In this document: positions 35,097 through 43,605 of the stretch, piece by piece
Position numbering within the stretch: the first letter of the stretch is position 1
How the letters are laid out: every line of letters begins with the position of its first letter
Origin: Bog-756 sp963699085
GTDB lineage: Bacteria > Actinomycetota > Acidimicrobiia > Acidimicrobiales > RAAP-2
NCBI GenBank assembly: GCA_963699085.1
Contig: CAVOTH010000002.1
Coordinates: 186,001-250,000, forward strand
Direction of reading: 5' to 3'
Length of the DNA: 64,000 bases
Translations under genes and position numbers: made by a program
The notes under the pieces: model-generated
Database searches by the model: none
Seen by the model: only the letters and a program-made list of their open reading frames with translations
What the model was told of the DNA's origin: nothing

Positions 35097-35672
35097 TCAT
35101 CCGGTCGCCCGGGTCAACGAACGACCGCGCAGGCCGGCGAAGGCCCGCATGGACGCCAGGAGCTCCTCAGAATCGGAACTGGGCAATAGATAGTGGGAGT
35201 AGGCCACCCGCAGAAACAGCTCGGCTGCCTGTGCCCTGGTGATCTCCTTGGAACGAACGGCGGGTACCTGGTCGAGTGCGGAACCGAGCAACCGGACCAG
35301 CGTCTCCACCTGAGTTCCCATGGACTCGTCGAGTGAGCGGAGCGCGAAGGCGGGATCGACCCCGATCGGATCCGCACCCATCGACTCATCCAGATACGTG
35401 AGCAGATAACGGAGGGCCGCATCCAGCCGCAGTGCCGGGGTCCGATGGACCTCGATCTCCGCCTGCAGCCCGGCGTCGAACTGCCCCCGCTCATAGGCGC
35501 TGAGGGCGACGAAGAGGTCTTCTTTGGTCGGAAACCACCGGTAGAGCGTGGGGCGGGACACCCCGGCGGCCGCCGCCACTTCGGACAGGGTGAGCTTGCC
35601 CGGTCCCTTGGCAGCGATGGCGTGCCTGGTGGCGGCCAAAATCAGGTCCGCACTTGTGCTCCGGGCTGCCAC
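35097..35672 (-). CDS. TetR family transcriptional regulator (first of two)
   Basis: A 191-residue repressor. The helix-turn-helix lies at about residues 9-55: ADLILAATRHAIAAKGPGKL, LSEVAAAAGVSRPTLYRWFP and TKEDLFVALSAYE. The C-terminal half is helical and unlike its neighbour at 35740, so the two are not recent duplicates. The GTG start at 35672 lies a few bases after the -10 region, so the transcript is nearly leaderless. Its promoter carries the perfect palindrome CTTTACA-N14-TGTAAAG, probably its own operator; the same element precedes the SDR gene at 41641 and, in slightly different form, the aldehyde dehydrogenase operon. Confidence 0.9.
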   Translation of the reverse strand: MAARSTSADLILAATRHAIAAKGPGKLTLSEVAAAAGVSRPTLYRWFPTKEDLFVALSAYERGQFDAGLQAEIEVHRTPALRLDAALRYLLTYLDESMGADPIGVDPAFALRSLDESMGTQVETLVRLLGSALDQVPAVRSKEITRAQAAELFLRVAYSHYLLPSSDSEELLASMRAFAGLRGRSLTRATG

Positions 35673-35680
35673 AGCGTCGA

Positions 35681-35710
35681 ATCTTTACACGAGGTATATC
35701 AAATGTAAAG
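35681..35710 (-). promoter_or_regulatory. Palindromic operator CTTTACA-N14-TGTAAAG over the TetR promoter
   Basis: The palindrome is at 35683..35710. On the minus strand the outer arms also serve as promoter elements: -35 TTTACA, 16 bases, -10 TAAAGA(T), with GTG eight bases further on. Related elements are at 41578 and 45086. A repressor bound here would cover both polymerase contact sites. Confidence 0.65.
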
Positions 35711-35739
35711 GAAGAAAGGCCAGGTCTCTCGCCCGGCAA

Positions 35740-36363
35740 CTACCCGATCTCACCTCGGCGGTTGCGCAATCCGTCGAGCAGTAGCTCGAGGCCGAATCGG
35801 AAGACCGCCTTGTCATCGCCGAAGGTCATGGTGCCCGGATCGTCGGCCGCCTCGGCTGTCGCCAGCTCCGATGTCACGGCGCCGAACAGTAGGTACCCCA
35901 GGAGACGCTGGGCGCGGTTCCTGAGGGTGCGGTCGAAGCCGCCGGTGACCAGGATCTCGTCGACGGCCTGGTACAGCCGGATCTCGTTGGGGAGCCCCTC
36001 CGTGCGACGCAGGAGGTGGTGGGCGACCCCCGGGTAGCGCAGCAGTACCGCTCGACCCCGTTCGAACAGCAAGGTGAGCCGTCGGTCCCAGGGCAGGTCG
36101 GTCGCCGGAAGGTGAACTTCGCCCAGAACGGCGTCAGCCACCAGGTCGAGGAGATGGCCCTTGTCCCGCACGTAGTAGTAGGCGTTCATGGACGGACTAC
36201 CCAGTTCGGTGGCCAGCTTTCGCATGCTCAAATTGGAGAAGCCGTTCCGGCGGGTGAGGCGGAGGCCCGCCTCGACCACGTCGTCACGGGTCAGTTCGCC
36301 GTAACGCCACGGGCGCTGCCCCGCCGATCCTGAGACCGCTGCGCTTCCCGTCCCGCCGGCCAT
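35740..36363 (-). CDS. TetR family transcriptional regulator (second)
   Basis: A 207-residue repressor. After a short glycine-rich start, the DNA-binding helices read LTRDDVVEAGLRLTRRNGFS, NLSMRKLATELGSPSMNAYY and YVRDKGHLLDLVADAV. The C-terminal domain (RLYQAVDEILVTGGFDRTLR, RAQRLLGYLLFGAVTSEL) is typical of the TetR_C groups. The ATG overlaps the stop codon of the alcohol dehydrogenase gene by one base (TAATG), so translation is coupled and both belong to one operon. Its operator is probably in the ADH/P450 intergenic region at 37461..37594, but I find no clear palindrome there. Confidence 0.9.
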   Translation of the reverse strand: MAGGTGSAAVSGSAGQRPWRYGELTRDDVVEAGLRLTRRNGFSNLSMRKLATELGSPSMNAYYYVRDKGHLLDLVADAVLGEVHLPATDLPWDRRLTLLFERGRAVLLRYPGVAHHLLRRTEGLPNEIRLYQAVDEILVTGGFDRTLRNRAQRLLGYLLFGAVTSELATAEAADDPGTMTFGDDKAVFRFGLELLLDGLRNRRGEIG

Positions 36364-37460
36364 TACCGGGACTCGCCACCCGGCACGATGACCGACCGGA
36401 TGACCTCACCACCGGCCATCGCCGTGAAGGCGTCATTGACCTGGTCGAGGGTGATCCGACGGGTGACGGCACCGGCCAGATCGAGATGACCCGCCTCGGC
36501 CAGCGCCACCAGACGGGGAAAGTCCCGGCGGACCTGGCCGGACCCGTAGTAGCAACCCATGAGCCGCTTCTCGGTGGAGAACAGCTGGTACCCGTCGAAC
36601 TCGACCCTGGTGCCGGCCGGCGGCATGCCCACCGCCACCACGGTGCCGGCGTTGCGGCAGACGTCGTAGGCCTGTTGGAGCGTGGGCCCGGACATGGCCA
36701 CTTCGAAGGCGTAGTCGACGCCGCGTCCGGCGGTGAGCTCCTTCACCGCTTCGACCGGATCGACCGTCGAGGGATCGATGACGTCCGTCGCTCCGTTGAG
36801 CCGGGCCTTCTCGCGCTTGTTGGCAACGGGGTCGATGGCGATGATCCGGACCGCCCCGGCGATCCGGGCGCCCTGGATGACGAACTGCCCCACGCCGCCA
36901 CACCCCAGGACGGCGATCACCGACCCGGGCTCGACCCGGGCGGTATTCAGCGCCGCCCCCACTCCGGTCATGGCCGCGCACCCCACCAGGGCCAGTTGAT
37001 CGGCCGGTAGGTCGGACTCCACCTTCACCACCGACATCCGATCGACCACCGCCTCTTCGGCGAAGGTTCCCAGTCCGCTCATCGACCACGTCCGCTGACT
37101 GCTGCGATCGTCCTTCCAGTGGGCCCGGGTGGCCACATTGATGATCTGGTCACAGAAGTGGGTACGGCCCCGGACACAGTCCCAACACGAGCCACAGGCC
37201 GGTTGGAATGCGCCGATGACCCGGTCGCCGGGCGTCAGGTCCCGGACCTCGGCGCCGACTTCGAGGACCGTGCCGCACCCCTCGTGACCGAGGATCACCG
37301 GGGCCAGTCCCCCCATCCCCTGGCGGCGTATGGTCTCGTCGGAATGACAGACCCCGGAGGCATCGATCCGAAGGTGGACTTCAGTGGCCCGCAACGGACG
37401 AGGCGACAGTTCCCGTACTTCGAGCGGTTGATCCGGTTCGATCATCACGGCGGCGCGCAT
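36363..37460 (-). CDS. Zinc-dependent medium-chain alcohol dehydrogenase
   Basis: A 365-residue cytoplasmic enzyme that oxidises alcohols to aldehydes with NAD(P) or a bound cofactor. Catalytic zinc ligands are in DASGVCHSDETIRR and VILGHEGCGTVLEVG. The four structural-zinc cysteines lie in QPACGSCWDCVRGRTHFC. The nucleotide-binding glycines are in IAVLGCGGVGQFVIQGA, with the acidic residue at the end of the next strand (IAIDPVANK). The layout resembles class III and NDMA-dependent dehydrogenases (RAHWKDDRSS, GTFAEEAVVDRM). ATG 37460 is correctly spaced from AGGAG; an earlier GTG two codons upstream would sit on it. It is followed by a coupled TetR gene and is divergent from the P450 operon. 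Confidence 0.9.
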   Translation of the reverse strand: MRAAVMIEPDQPLEVRELSPRPLRATEVHLRIDASGVCHSDETIRRQGMGGLAPVILGHEGCGTVLEVGAEVRDLTPGDRVIGAFQPACGSCWDCVRGRTHFCDQIINVATRAHWKDDRSSQRTWSMSGLGTFAEEAVVDRMSVVKVESDLPADQLALVGCAAMTGVGAALNTARVEPGSVIAVLGCGGVGQFVIQGARIAGAVRIIAIDPVANKREKARLNGATDVIDPSTVDPVEAVKELTAGRGVDYAFEVAMSGPTLQQAYDVCRNAGTVVAVGMPPAGTRVEFDGYQLFSTEKRLMGCYYGSGQVRRDFPRLVALAEAGHLDLAGAVTRRITLDQVNDAFTAMAGGEVIRSVIVPGGESR

Positions 37461-37594
37461 CGTCACTCCTCGGGGCCGATCCCGGAGGCGTCCGACTCAT
37501 CCGGGCCCTGCTTGACGGGAAGTTGAACACTGTACGAAACTCCACGTCCAGCGGCAAGCCCTGACCGTTGACCTGTCGGACCAGAGGAGGCTCG

Positions 37595-38791
37595 ATGGCT
37601 GATGTGGCTGACCTTCGTCTCGACCTGACCCAACCCGGCTTCTACCTCCGGCCCGACTATTTCGAGGTCCTCGCCGATCTCCGCGCCCAGGCGCCTGTCC
37701 ATCGGACCCTCGACGGCAGTTGGGCGGTGACCCGCTACGACGACATCCGCTCGATCAGCCGCGACCCCGACCGGTTCGTGTCGGGACGGGGCGTCTTGAT
37801 CAACGACCCCCTGCGCTCGGACGGTTCGGGGGGTCTCACCACGTTCTCGATCCTCCATCTCGACCCACCGGTCCACTCGCTGTACCGGAAGATCGTCAAC
37901 CGTCAGTTCACCCCCAAGGCGGTCGGGCGACTCGAGGGGATGATCCGCCGAACGGTCAGCCAGTCACTGGACGACGTCGTCGCCGACGAGACGATGGATG
38001 CGGTGGAGGCTCTTGCCTCCGTGGTTCCCATCGCGGTGATCGCCGAGCTGTTCGGGGTGGGTGACGCCGACCGTGAGATCTTCCGGCGATGGTCCGACGC
38101 CATCATCGCCTCCGCCGACCAGGCGGATGCGTCGGATTCGGTGCCGGAGGTCGGGCAGATGGCCGAGTTCCTGATGGCCCACATCGATTCCTCGTCCACC
38201 GACGGCAACGACCTCCTCGACATCCTGAAGACCACCGAACTCGAGGGCCGACCGTTGAACGAGCTCGAGATCATGGGGTTCTGCCTGACACTGCTGGTGG
38301 CCGGGAACGAGACGACCCGGACCCTGATCACCGGGGGTATGGAGGCGCTTCACCAGCAACCGGATCAACGGGCCGACCTGGCCGAAAACCCCTCGCTCCT
38401 GCCCGGGGCGGTGGAGGAGCTGCTCCGATGGGTCACGCCCATCCAGGCGTTCGGGCGCACGGCGGTGGTCGACGTCGAACTCAGTGGCCAGGAGGTCGCC
38501 GCCGGCGAATTCGTGGTCATGTTGTATGCGTCGGGCAACCGCGACGAGGCGGCGTTCGGGCCCACGGCCGGGGAGCTCGACGTTCGTCGACCGGTCACCC
38601 CGACCCACGTGGCATTCGGCTTCGGCGAGCACCTCTGTCTGGGCGCATCGCTTGCCCGCCTCGAGGCCCGTCTCTTCTTCGAAGAGTTGCTGTACCGCTA
38701 TCCGACCTACGAACTGGTGGAACAGCCGGAGTACGTCCGGTCGACCCTGGTGCGCGGCGCATCTCGGATGCCCCTGGTGTTGGCCCCGTAG
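37595..38791 (+). CDS. Cytochrome P450
   Basis: A 398-residue soluble haem mono-oxygenase. The I-helix oxygen-binding motif is LVAGNETTRTL near residue 235, the ExxR motif is VEELLRW near 273, and the haem loop is FGFGEHLCLGASLAR near 344 with the thiolate cysteine. The early segment (SWAVTRYDDIRSISRDPDRF) is typical of actinobacterial enzymes of the CYP125/CYP142-like or terpene hydroxylase type, but I cannot assign the family number. It needs a ferredoxin and reductase, neither of which is adjacent. ATG 37595 has AGAGGAGG upstream. Its stop overlaps the next gene's GTG (TAGTG), so it leads a three-gene operon. Confidence 0.92.
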   Translation: MADVADLRLDLTQPGFYLRPDYFEVLADLRAQAPVHRTLDGSWAVTRYDDIRSISRDPDRFVSGRGVLINDPLRSDGSGGLTTFSILHLDPPVHSLYRKIVNRQFTPKAVGRLEGMIRRTVSQSLDDVVADETMDAVEALASVVPIAVIAELFGVGDADREIFRRWSDAIIASADQADASDSVPEVGQMAEFLMAHIDSSSTDGNDLLDILKTTELEGRPLNELEIMGFCLTLLVAGNETTRTLITGGMEALHQQPDQRADLAENPSLLPGAVEELLRWVTPIQAFGRTAVVDVELSGQEVAAGEFVVMLYASGNRDEAAFGPTAGELDVRRPVTPTHVAFGFGEHLCLGASLARLEARLFFEELLYRYPTYELVEQPEYVRSTLVRGASRMPLVLAP

Positions 38792-39816
38792 TGCCGAGCG
38801 CGTCGCCGCCCGCATCCGACGCCGACCTTGCCGGCGGCCTGGGCCGGTGGCTGGCCCACCACCGGGGCCTCGCGGACCCGGTCGTCGACAATCTGTCGCG
38901 GCCCAGCGCCGGGTACTCGAGCGAGACGATCTTGGCCGAGGTGTCCTGGACCGACGACGATGGACCGCACCGCGACGCACTGGTGGTGCGAATGGCGCCT
39001 CCGTCGGTCGGCACCTTCGCCCACTACGACCTGATCCCGCAGTGGCAGGCCCAGATGGCCGTGGCTGACGTGGGCGTACCGGTGGCTGATCCGGTTCTCG
39101 AGACCGACACCCGGTGGGTGGGAGCGCCGTTCATGGTCATGCCCAGGGTGGACGGACACCTCATGGGATCCCTGACCCACCGTGACCGGTGGCTCAACGG
39201 GATGGACCCGGTACGGCGAGGTCATGTCTACGACTGCTTCCTGGCCACCGTGGCCGACATCCATCGGGCCGACCCCGGCGCTGCCGCTGCCGTTCCCCGT
39301 CGGGACAACGGGGCCGAGCTCGACTTCTGGGAGGAGTACCTATCGTGGTCGACCTACGGCCACCCTGTCCCGGCCCTCGCCGCCGCCCTGACCTGGTGCC
39401 GGACGCACCGTCCGTCCGAAGAGCCGGCGCCCGCCCTGCTGTGGGGTGACGTCCGCTTCGAAAACACCGTGCTCGGCGACGACGGGACACCTCTCGCCGT
39501 GCTCGACTGGGATATGACCTCAGTGGGGGCGCCCGAACACGACCTGGCCTGGTTCACCAGCCTCGATTTCACCATGCACCGGCTGTTCGGCGTACGCACC
39601 GAGGGGTTTCCCGATCGGGACGGGACCGTGTCCCGCTTCGAGGAGCTGAGTGGGCGGCCGATCCGTGACCTCGAGTGGTACGAGACCCTGGCCATGGTGC
39701 GGAGCACGGCCATCATGACCCGCATCAGCGTGCTGCGCCGTGACGCCGGCGAGCCACTGATGCTGCCCATCGAGGACAACCCCATCCTCGACCTCCTGAC
39801 CGGGAGACTGACGTGA
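38791..39816 (+). CDS. Aminoglycoside-phosphotransferase-fold kinase (choline kinase/APH superfamily)
   Basis: A 341-residue protein with the APH kinase fold. The nucleotide-side signature AGYSSETILAEVSWTDDDG is near the start, MVMPRVDGHLMG is the hinge, and the catalytic loop is LLWGDVRFENTVLGDDG, corresponding to HGDxxxxN with tryptophan in place of histidine. The metal aspartate is in LAVLDWDMTSVGAPEHDLAW. Similar proteins, some fused to acyl-CoA dehydrogenases, occur in lipid and steroid catabolic loci of actinobacteria, where they may phosphorylate a hydroxyl group made by a P450 or act as acyl-CoA-associated kinases. It overlaps the P450 gene by one base and the CoA-synthetase gene by four. 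Confidence 0.85.
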   Translation: MPSASPPASDADLAGGLGRWLAHHRGLADPVVDNLSRPSAGYSSETILAEVSWTDDDGPHRDALVVRMAPPSVGTFAHYDLIPQWQAQMAVADVGVPVADPVLETDTRWVGAPFMVMPRVDGHLMGSLTHRDRWLNGMDPVRRGHVYDCFLATVADIHRADPGAAAAVPRRDNGAELDFWEEYLSWSTYGHPVPALAAALTWCRTHRPSEEPAPALLWGDVRFENTVLGDDGTPLAVLDWDMTSVGAPEHDLAWFTSLDFTMHRLFGVRTEGFPDRDGTVSRFEELSGRPIRDLEWYETLAMVRSTAIMTRISVLRRDAGEPLMLPIEDNPILDLLTGRLT

Positions 39817-41513
39817 GCGGCACCGGCGCCGACCGGACAGAGCAACCGGTGGCGGTGCCGGTGACCACCGCCGCCCAGCTGGTCCGGCTGCGGGCCGACG
39901 ACGACAGCACCGGACTGCTGTTCGAGGGGAGGTCCTGGACCTGGCGGGAGGTGGTTGCCGAGGCCGAGATCCGGGGCGAGCTGCTCCTCTCCCTCCGACA
40001 GGACGGTCCATTTCACGTGGGTGTCCTGTTGGAGAACACCGCCGAGTATCTCTTCCTCCTAGCCGGGGCGGCGCTGGCCGGAGCGGTGATCGTCGGGATC
40101 AACCCCACCCGCCGGGGGACCGAGCTGGCCATCGACATCCGCCGGACCGACTGCCAGCTGCTGATCACCGACTCGACCCAGGTGGGACTGGTCGATGGGC
40201 TCGACCTGGGCCTGGCGTCCGACCGTGTGGTGGTGGTCGACGACGACAGCTACTCCCACCGTCTGGAGGGACTCTCGCCCACCGGGGACGAAGCCCGGCC
40301 GGCTCTGCCCGAGCCCACCCCCGACCAGCTCTTCCTGCTCATCTTCACCTCGGGCTCGACCGGTGGGCCCAAGGCGGTCCGGATGACACAGGGGCGGGCG
40401 GCCCGGGCCGCCTCCCGGGTCGGTTTCAGCTCCGAGGACGTCCTCTACTCGGCCATGCCCCTCTTCCACGGAAACGCGCTCTCGGCCGCGGTGCTGCCCG
40501 CCCTGGCCAGTGGAGCCACCCTCGTCCTACGCCGCAGGTTTTCCGCCTCCAACTTCCTGCCCGATGTCCGTGAGTGCGGAGCCACCTTCTTCAACAGCGT
40601 CGGCCGGGCCATCGCCCACATCGTGGCCACCCCGGCCACAGAGCACGACCGGGACCACCGGCTCCGCTTCGTGCTCGGGCCGGAGACCTCGGCCCAGGAC
40701 AAGGCAGCCTTCACCGAGCGGTTCGGCGTCCCCCTGTTCGAGGGGTACGGATCGAGCGAAAATGCCATCGTGCTCCAGCCGGTGCCCGACTCACGGCCCG
40801 GGACCCTCGGACGGGCCAGTTCACGCGACGACATCGCCGTGGTCGACCCCGACAGCGGGACGGAACTGCCTCGGGCGATCTTCGACCAACACGGCAGCCT
40901 CGCCAACGCCGACTCGTGCATCGGCGAACTGGTCGGACGACAGGCCCTCTGCAACTTCGAGGGCTATTACAACAATCCCGAAGCCGACGCCGAGCGGTCC
41001 CGCAACGGGTGGTACTGGTCGGGCGACCTGGCCTACCGGGACGAAGAGGGGATCTTCTACTTCGCCGGCCGCACCGGCGACTGGTTGCGGGTGGACAGCG
41101 AGAACTTCGCCGCCGCCCCGATCGAGCGGATCCTGTCCCGGTTCGAGGGGGTGAGCGGGGTGGCCGTCTACCCGGTGCCCGACACCAGTACCGGTGACCA
41201 GGTCATGGCCGCGCTCGAGCTGGTACCAGGAACCAGCTTCGACCCCATGGCATTCAGTGCGTTCCTGGCCGCCCAGGAGGATCTGGGTACCAAGTGGGCG
41301 CCGCGCTTCGTGCGGGTGGTGCCGGCCCTGCCGGTCACCGCCAGCGACAAGGTGGACAAGAAGCCGCTGCGGGCGCAGCGGTGGGAGACCGACGACCCGG
41401 TCTGGCGACGGGTGGAACGGAGCGATCGGTACGTGCCGCTGACCGGGGCCGACGTCGAGCGGATGGTCGGAGCGTTCGCCACCAACGGCCGGAGTGCCCT
41501 CATCGGACGATGA
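39813..41513 (+). CDS. AMP-dependent acyl-CoA synthetase/ligase
   Basis: A 566-residue adenylate-forming enzyme that activates a carboxylic acid with ATP and joins it to CoA. The P-loop-like motif FTSGSTGGPKAVRMTQ is near residue 178, the aromatic acid-binding motif YGSSENAI near 311, SGDLAYRDEEGIFYFAGRTGDW near 403 holds the ribose aspartate and hinge, and the catalytic lysine is in TASDKVDKKPLRAQRW near 513. Many relatives in Acidimicrobiia and mycobacteria act on steroid side chains or other alicyclic acids. The GTG start overlaps the kinase stop (GTGA). It ends the P450 operon. Confidence 0.92.
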   Translation: MSGTGADRTEQPVAVPVTTAAQLVRLRADDDSTGLLFEGRSWTWREVVAEAEIRGELLLSLRQDGPFHVGVLLENTAEYLFLLAGAALAGAVIVGINPTRRGTELAIDIRRTDCQLLITDSTQVGLVDGLDLGLASDRVVVVDDDSYSHRLEGLSPTGDEARPALPEPTPDQLFLLIFTSGSTGGPKAVRMTQGRAARAASRVGFSSEDVLYSAMPLFHGNALSAAVLPALASGATLVLRRRFSASNFLPDVRECGATFFNSVGRAIAHIVATPATEHDRDHRLRFVLGPETSAQDKAAFTERFGVPLFEGYGSSENAIVLQPVPDSRPGTLGRASSRDDIAVVDPDSGTELPRAIFDQHGSLANADSCIGELVGRQALCNFEGYYNNPEADAERSRNGWYWSGDLAYRDEEGIFYFAGRTGDWLRVDSENFAAAPIERILSRFEGVSGVAVYPVPDTSTGDQVMAALELVPGTSFDPMAFSAFLAAQEDLGTKWAPRFVRVVPALPVTASDKVDKKPLRAQRWETDDPVWRRVERSDRYVPLTGADVERMVGAFATNGRSALIGR

Positions 41514-41577
41514 TCGGATCGGGGGCATGTAGTGAGTGTCCGCTCCAGGCCGGCGTCTGTTCCGGGCCGGTGCCGCC

Positions 41578-41605
41578 TTTACATGTTCTTGACATTATGT
41601 AAACT
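41578..41605 (+). promoter_or_regulatory. Promoter of the SDR gene overlapped by a TTTACA-N14-TGTAAA palindrome
   Basis: The palindrome occupies 41578..41603. Its left arm is a -35-like TTTACA and its right arm leads into a -10 of TAAACT (41600..41605) with a 16-base spacer. The half-sites and spacing are the same as in front of the TetR gene (35683..35710). Expected transcription start is near 41612, leaving a short leader with a ribosome site. Confidence 0.65.
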
Positions 41606-41640
41606 CCGGTGCGAACGATAGACGCAATCAGGGGGTGGAC

Positions 41641-42444
41641 ATGGACCTTGGCCTGTCGAATGCCGTAGTCGTCGTGGCTGGAGGCACCACGGGGATGGGC
41701 CGCGCAGCTGCAGACTGCTTTGCCAGCGACGGAGCACGGGTAGCGGTCCTGGCCAGGACACAGCGCGATCTGGACGAGACGGCGGAAGACCTGGTGGCGT
41801 TGGGCTCACCGGACGCCATCGGGCTCCGGACCGACCTGCTCGATCCGAAGTCGGTGGACCTGGCTTTGGCCCAGGTGGGGGAGCGCTGGGGACACTGCAA
41901 CGCGCTGGTGAATGCGGCGGGCCCGTTTCCCGGCGGAATCAAGGCGTTCGAGGAGTACACCGACGCCGAGTGGCTGGACGTGGTGAACGGAATCACGCTG
42001 AGTTCGGTGCGGACCATCCGTGCCGCCCTGCCGCTCCTCCGGAAGGCCGAATGGGCTCGCATCGTGAATGTCTCGGCCATGTCCACCAAACGACAGTCGG
42101 CGTCGCTGGTCGCGTACACCGCCGCCAAGAACGCCCTCACCAGTCTGACCAAGAACCTGTCGATGTCCCTGGCCGACGACGGGATCCTCGTCAACACCGT
42201 CAGCCCCGGCACCTTCGTCTCCGAGTCGTTCAAGGGCGCGCTGCGGATGCTGTCGGATGTCGACGAAGAGGATCTCTACGATGTCATGCGCTTCATCACC
42301 CGGGACTTCGGACATCCCGTCCATCTGAATCGGGCCGCCGACCCCAAGGAGATCGGCCCGGTGATCGCCTTTGCCGCATCGGCCCGCAATACCTACATGA
42401 CCGGGGCCAACATCAACGTCGATGGCGGATCCGACTTCACGTAA
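41641..42444 (+). CDS. Short-chain dehydrogenase/reductase (SDR)
   Basis: A 267-residue NAD(P)-dependent oxidoreductase. The cofactor glycines are in VVVAGGTTGMGRAAAD, the adenine-side motif NAAG is in NALVNAAGPFP, the catalytic serine is in IVNVSAMSTKRQ, and the YxxxK pair is VAYTAAKNALTS near residue 158-163. It closes with YMTGANINVDGGSDF, a classical SDR ending. ATG 41641 is preceded by AGGGGGTGG; a GTG two codons earlier is possible. It has its own promoter, under a palindrome shared with the TetR operon, so it is probably regulated by that TetR. It converges on the lipocalin-like gene. Confidence 0.92.
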   Translation: MDLGLSNAVVVVAGGTTGMGRAAADCFASDGARVAVLARTQRDLDETAEDLVALGSPDAIGLRTDLLDPKSVDLALAQVGERWGHCNALVNAAGPFPGGIKAFEEYTDAEWLDVVNGITLSSVRTIRAALPLLRKAEWARIVNVSAMSTKRQSASLVAYTAAKNALTSLTKNLSMSLADDGILVNTVSPGTFVSESFKGALRMLSDVDEEDLYDVMRFITRDFGHPVHLNRAADPKEIGPVIAFAASARNTYMTGANINVDGGSDFT

Positions 42445-42467
42445 GACCGATCCGCTTTCGTCTGCTC

Positions 42468-42482
42468 CCCGGCGCGGCCGGG
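42468..42482. terminator. Short hairpin between convergent genes
   Basis: CCCGGC-GCG-GCCGGG is a perfect six-pair stem in the 42-base gap between the SDR stop and the stop of the minus-strand gene at 42487. It has no T-run on either side, so it is at best a weak two-way terminator. Confidence 0.3.
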
Positions 42483-42486
42483 TCGA

Positions 42487-43605
42487 CTACCCGAGCAGCG
42501 AGAATCCCCCGAGACCGCTCCTGGCCATCTCGTAGCAGAGGGTGTCGTAAGGCTCGATGATCCCGTAGGTCACCTCACCCTCGCACTCGAACCGGGCGTG
42601 GTGCTGGTCGAGCCCGCAGATCTGTGAGCGGACAGCCGGATCGTTGGCGTCATAGGTCTCCCCGCTGACCACGCCGTCGCCCACATCCATCCCGTGCCAG
42701 ATGTCACCGACCGGGGTGCCCCCGTTGGGCCCGCCGTACATGCCGCAACGGAGGAAGGCGATCTGGTTGCCCAGGCGCTCGAAGGTCATGGTCTTCTCGT
42801 TGCCATCGGCGAAGACCAGGTCGACCTCGCCGGAGAGGAGCAGATGGGTGTCGTCCTCGAACCGCAGCCGGTGGCGACGACCCCGGAGGGTGTCGCTTCC
42901 CCTGCGGGGATCGCCCAGGTTGTACAGGATGTGGTCGCCCCACACCCCGTACTCTTCGAACTCCACCCACTCACCGGAGTGAGGATGTTGATTCCCGCCC
43001 CACAGGGCCGGCCCACCGACGGTGTCGCGGGTACCCCAATGGTGGTCGCGGGTACCACGGTGGACGGCGCGGTCCAACGCGAACCGCTCGCCGTGGGCGG
43101 TGACCCACCCACTCTGGCGACCGAACCCGTCGTAGCCGGCCACGCCCGAGAACGGCTTGGTCCCGATGAACATGCCAGCCCCGATGAGGCGGTAGACCGG
43201 CCGTTTGGTGTCGAACCAGGAGAGATCGAAGGCGATCCCGTACTCGTTCTCGTCCAGGGTCAGGTGCCACTGGCGGAACGGTTCGACCAGGTCGAAGTGG
43301 AGCGGACCCACCGACATGTCCATACGGTTGAGACCCAGTTTCCGGTGGGCCCTCACCGTGGTGTGGCGGCCCCGGACGTTGACGATGGCGAACGCCTCGG
43401 CCGTGCCCAGGTTGGGATAGATGCCCATGCCGGCCACGACCAACAGGTCCCCGGTGGTGTCCTCGCAGGTGAACCACATCCGCTCGTAGGCCTGCACGTC
43501 CGATGTCCACATCACCCGTACCGGGTGGGGATGATTGTGGATCAGGAACTCGTCGATGCCCGACATCGGGTAGTGCTCCTGGGAGGCGTCGAAGCGCTCG
43601 CTCAT
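42487..43605 (-). CDS. Protein of unknown function, probable lipocalin/AttH-like beta-barrel
   Basis: A soluble protein of 372 residues with a strand-rich pattern throughout: VMWTSDVQAYERMWFTCED, GDLLVVAGMGIYPNLGTAEA, GLNRMDMSVGPLHFDLVEPF, RQWHLTLDENEYGIAFDLSW and HHWGTRDTVGGPALWGGNQ. The WHL and paired-domain layout reminds me of the AttH/hydroxyneurosporene-synthase and tyrosine-hydroxylase-like lipocalin superfamily, but I cannot name a function. No signal peptide is present. The ATG overlaps the aldehyde dehydrogenase stop by four bases (ATGA), so the two are translated together. It could bind or hydrate the hydrophobic substrate of this catabolic island. Confidence 0.7.
   Translation of the reverse strand: MSERFDASQEHYPMSGIDEFLIHNHPHPVRVMWTSDVQAYERMWFTCEDTTGDLLVVAGMGIYPNLGTAEAFAIVNVRGRHTTVRAHRKLGLNRMDMSVGPLHFDLVEPFRQWHLTLDENEYGIAFDLSWFDTKRPVYRLIGAGMFIGTKPFSGVAGYDGFGRQSGWVTAHGERFALDRAVHRGTRDHHWGTRDTVGGPALWGGNQHPHSGEWVEFEEYGVWGDHILYNLGDPRRGSDTLRGRRHRLRFEDDTHLLLSGEVDLVFADGNEKTMTFERLGNQIAFLRCGMYGGPNGGTPVGDIWHGMDVGDGVVSGETYDANDPAVRSQICGLDQHHARFECEGEVTYGIIEPYDTLCYEMARSGLGGFSLLG

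Noticed and set aside
37461..37594. Search for an operator of the second TetR between ADH and P450
   Set aside because: Only a weak AGTT...AACT symmetry (around 37518..37538) is present, below the level of the other operators in the window.
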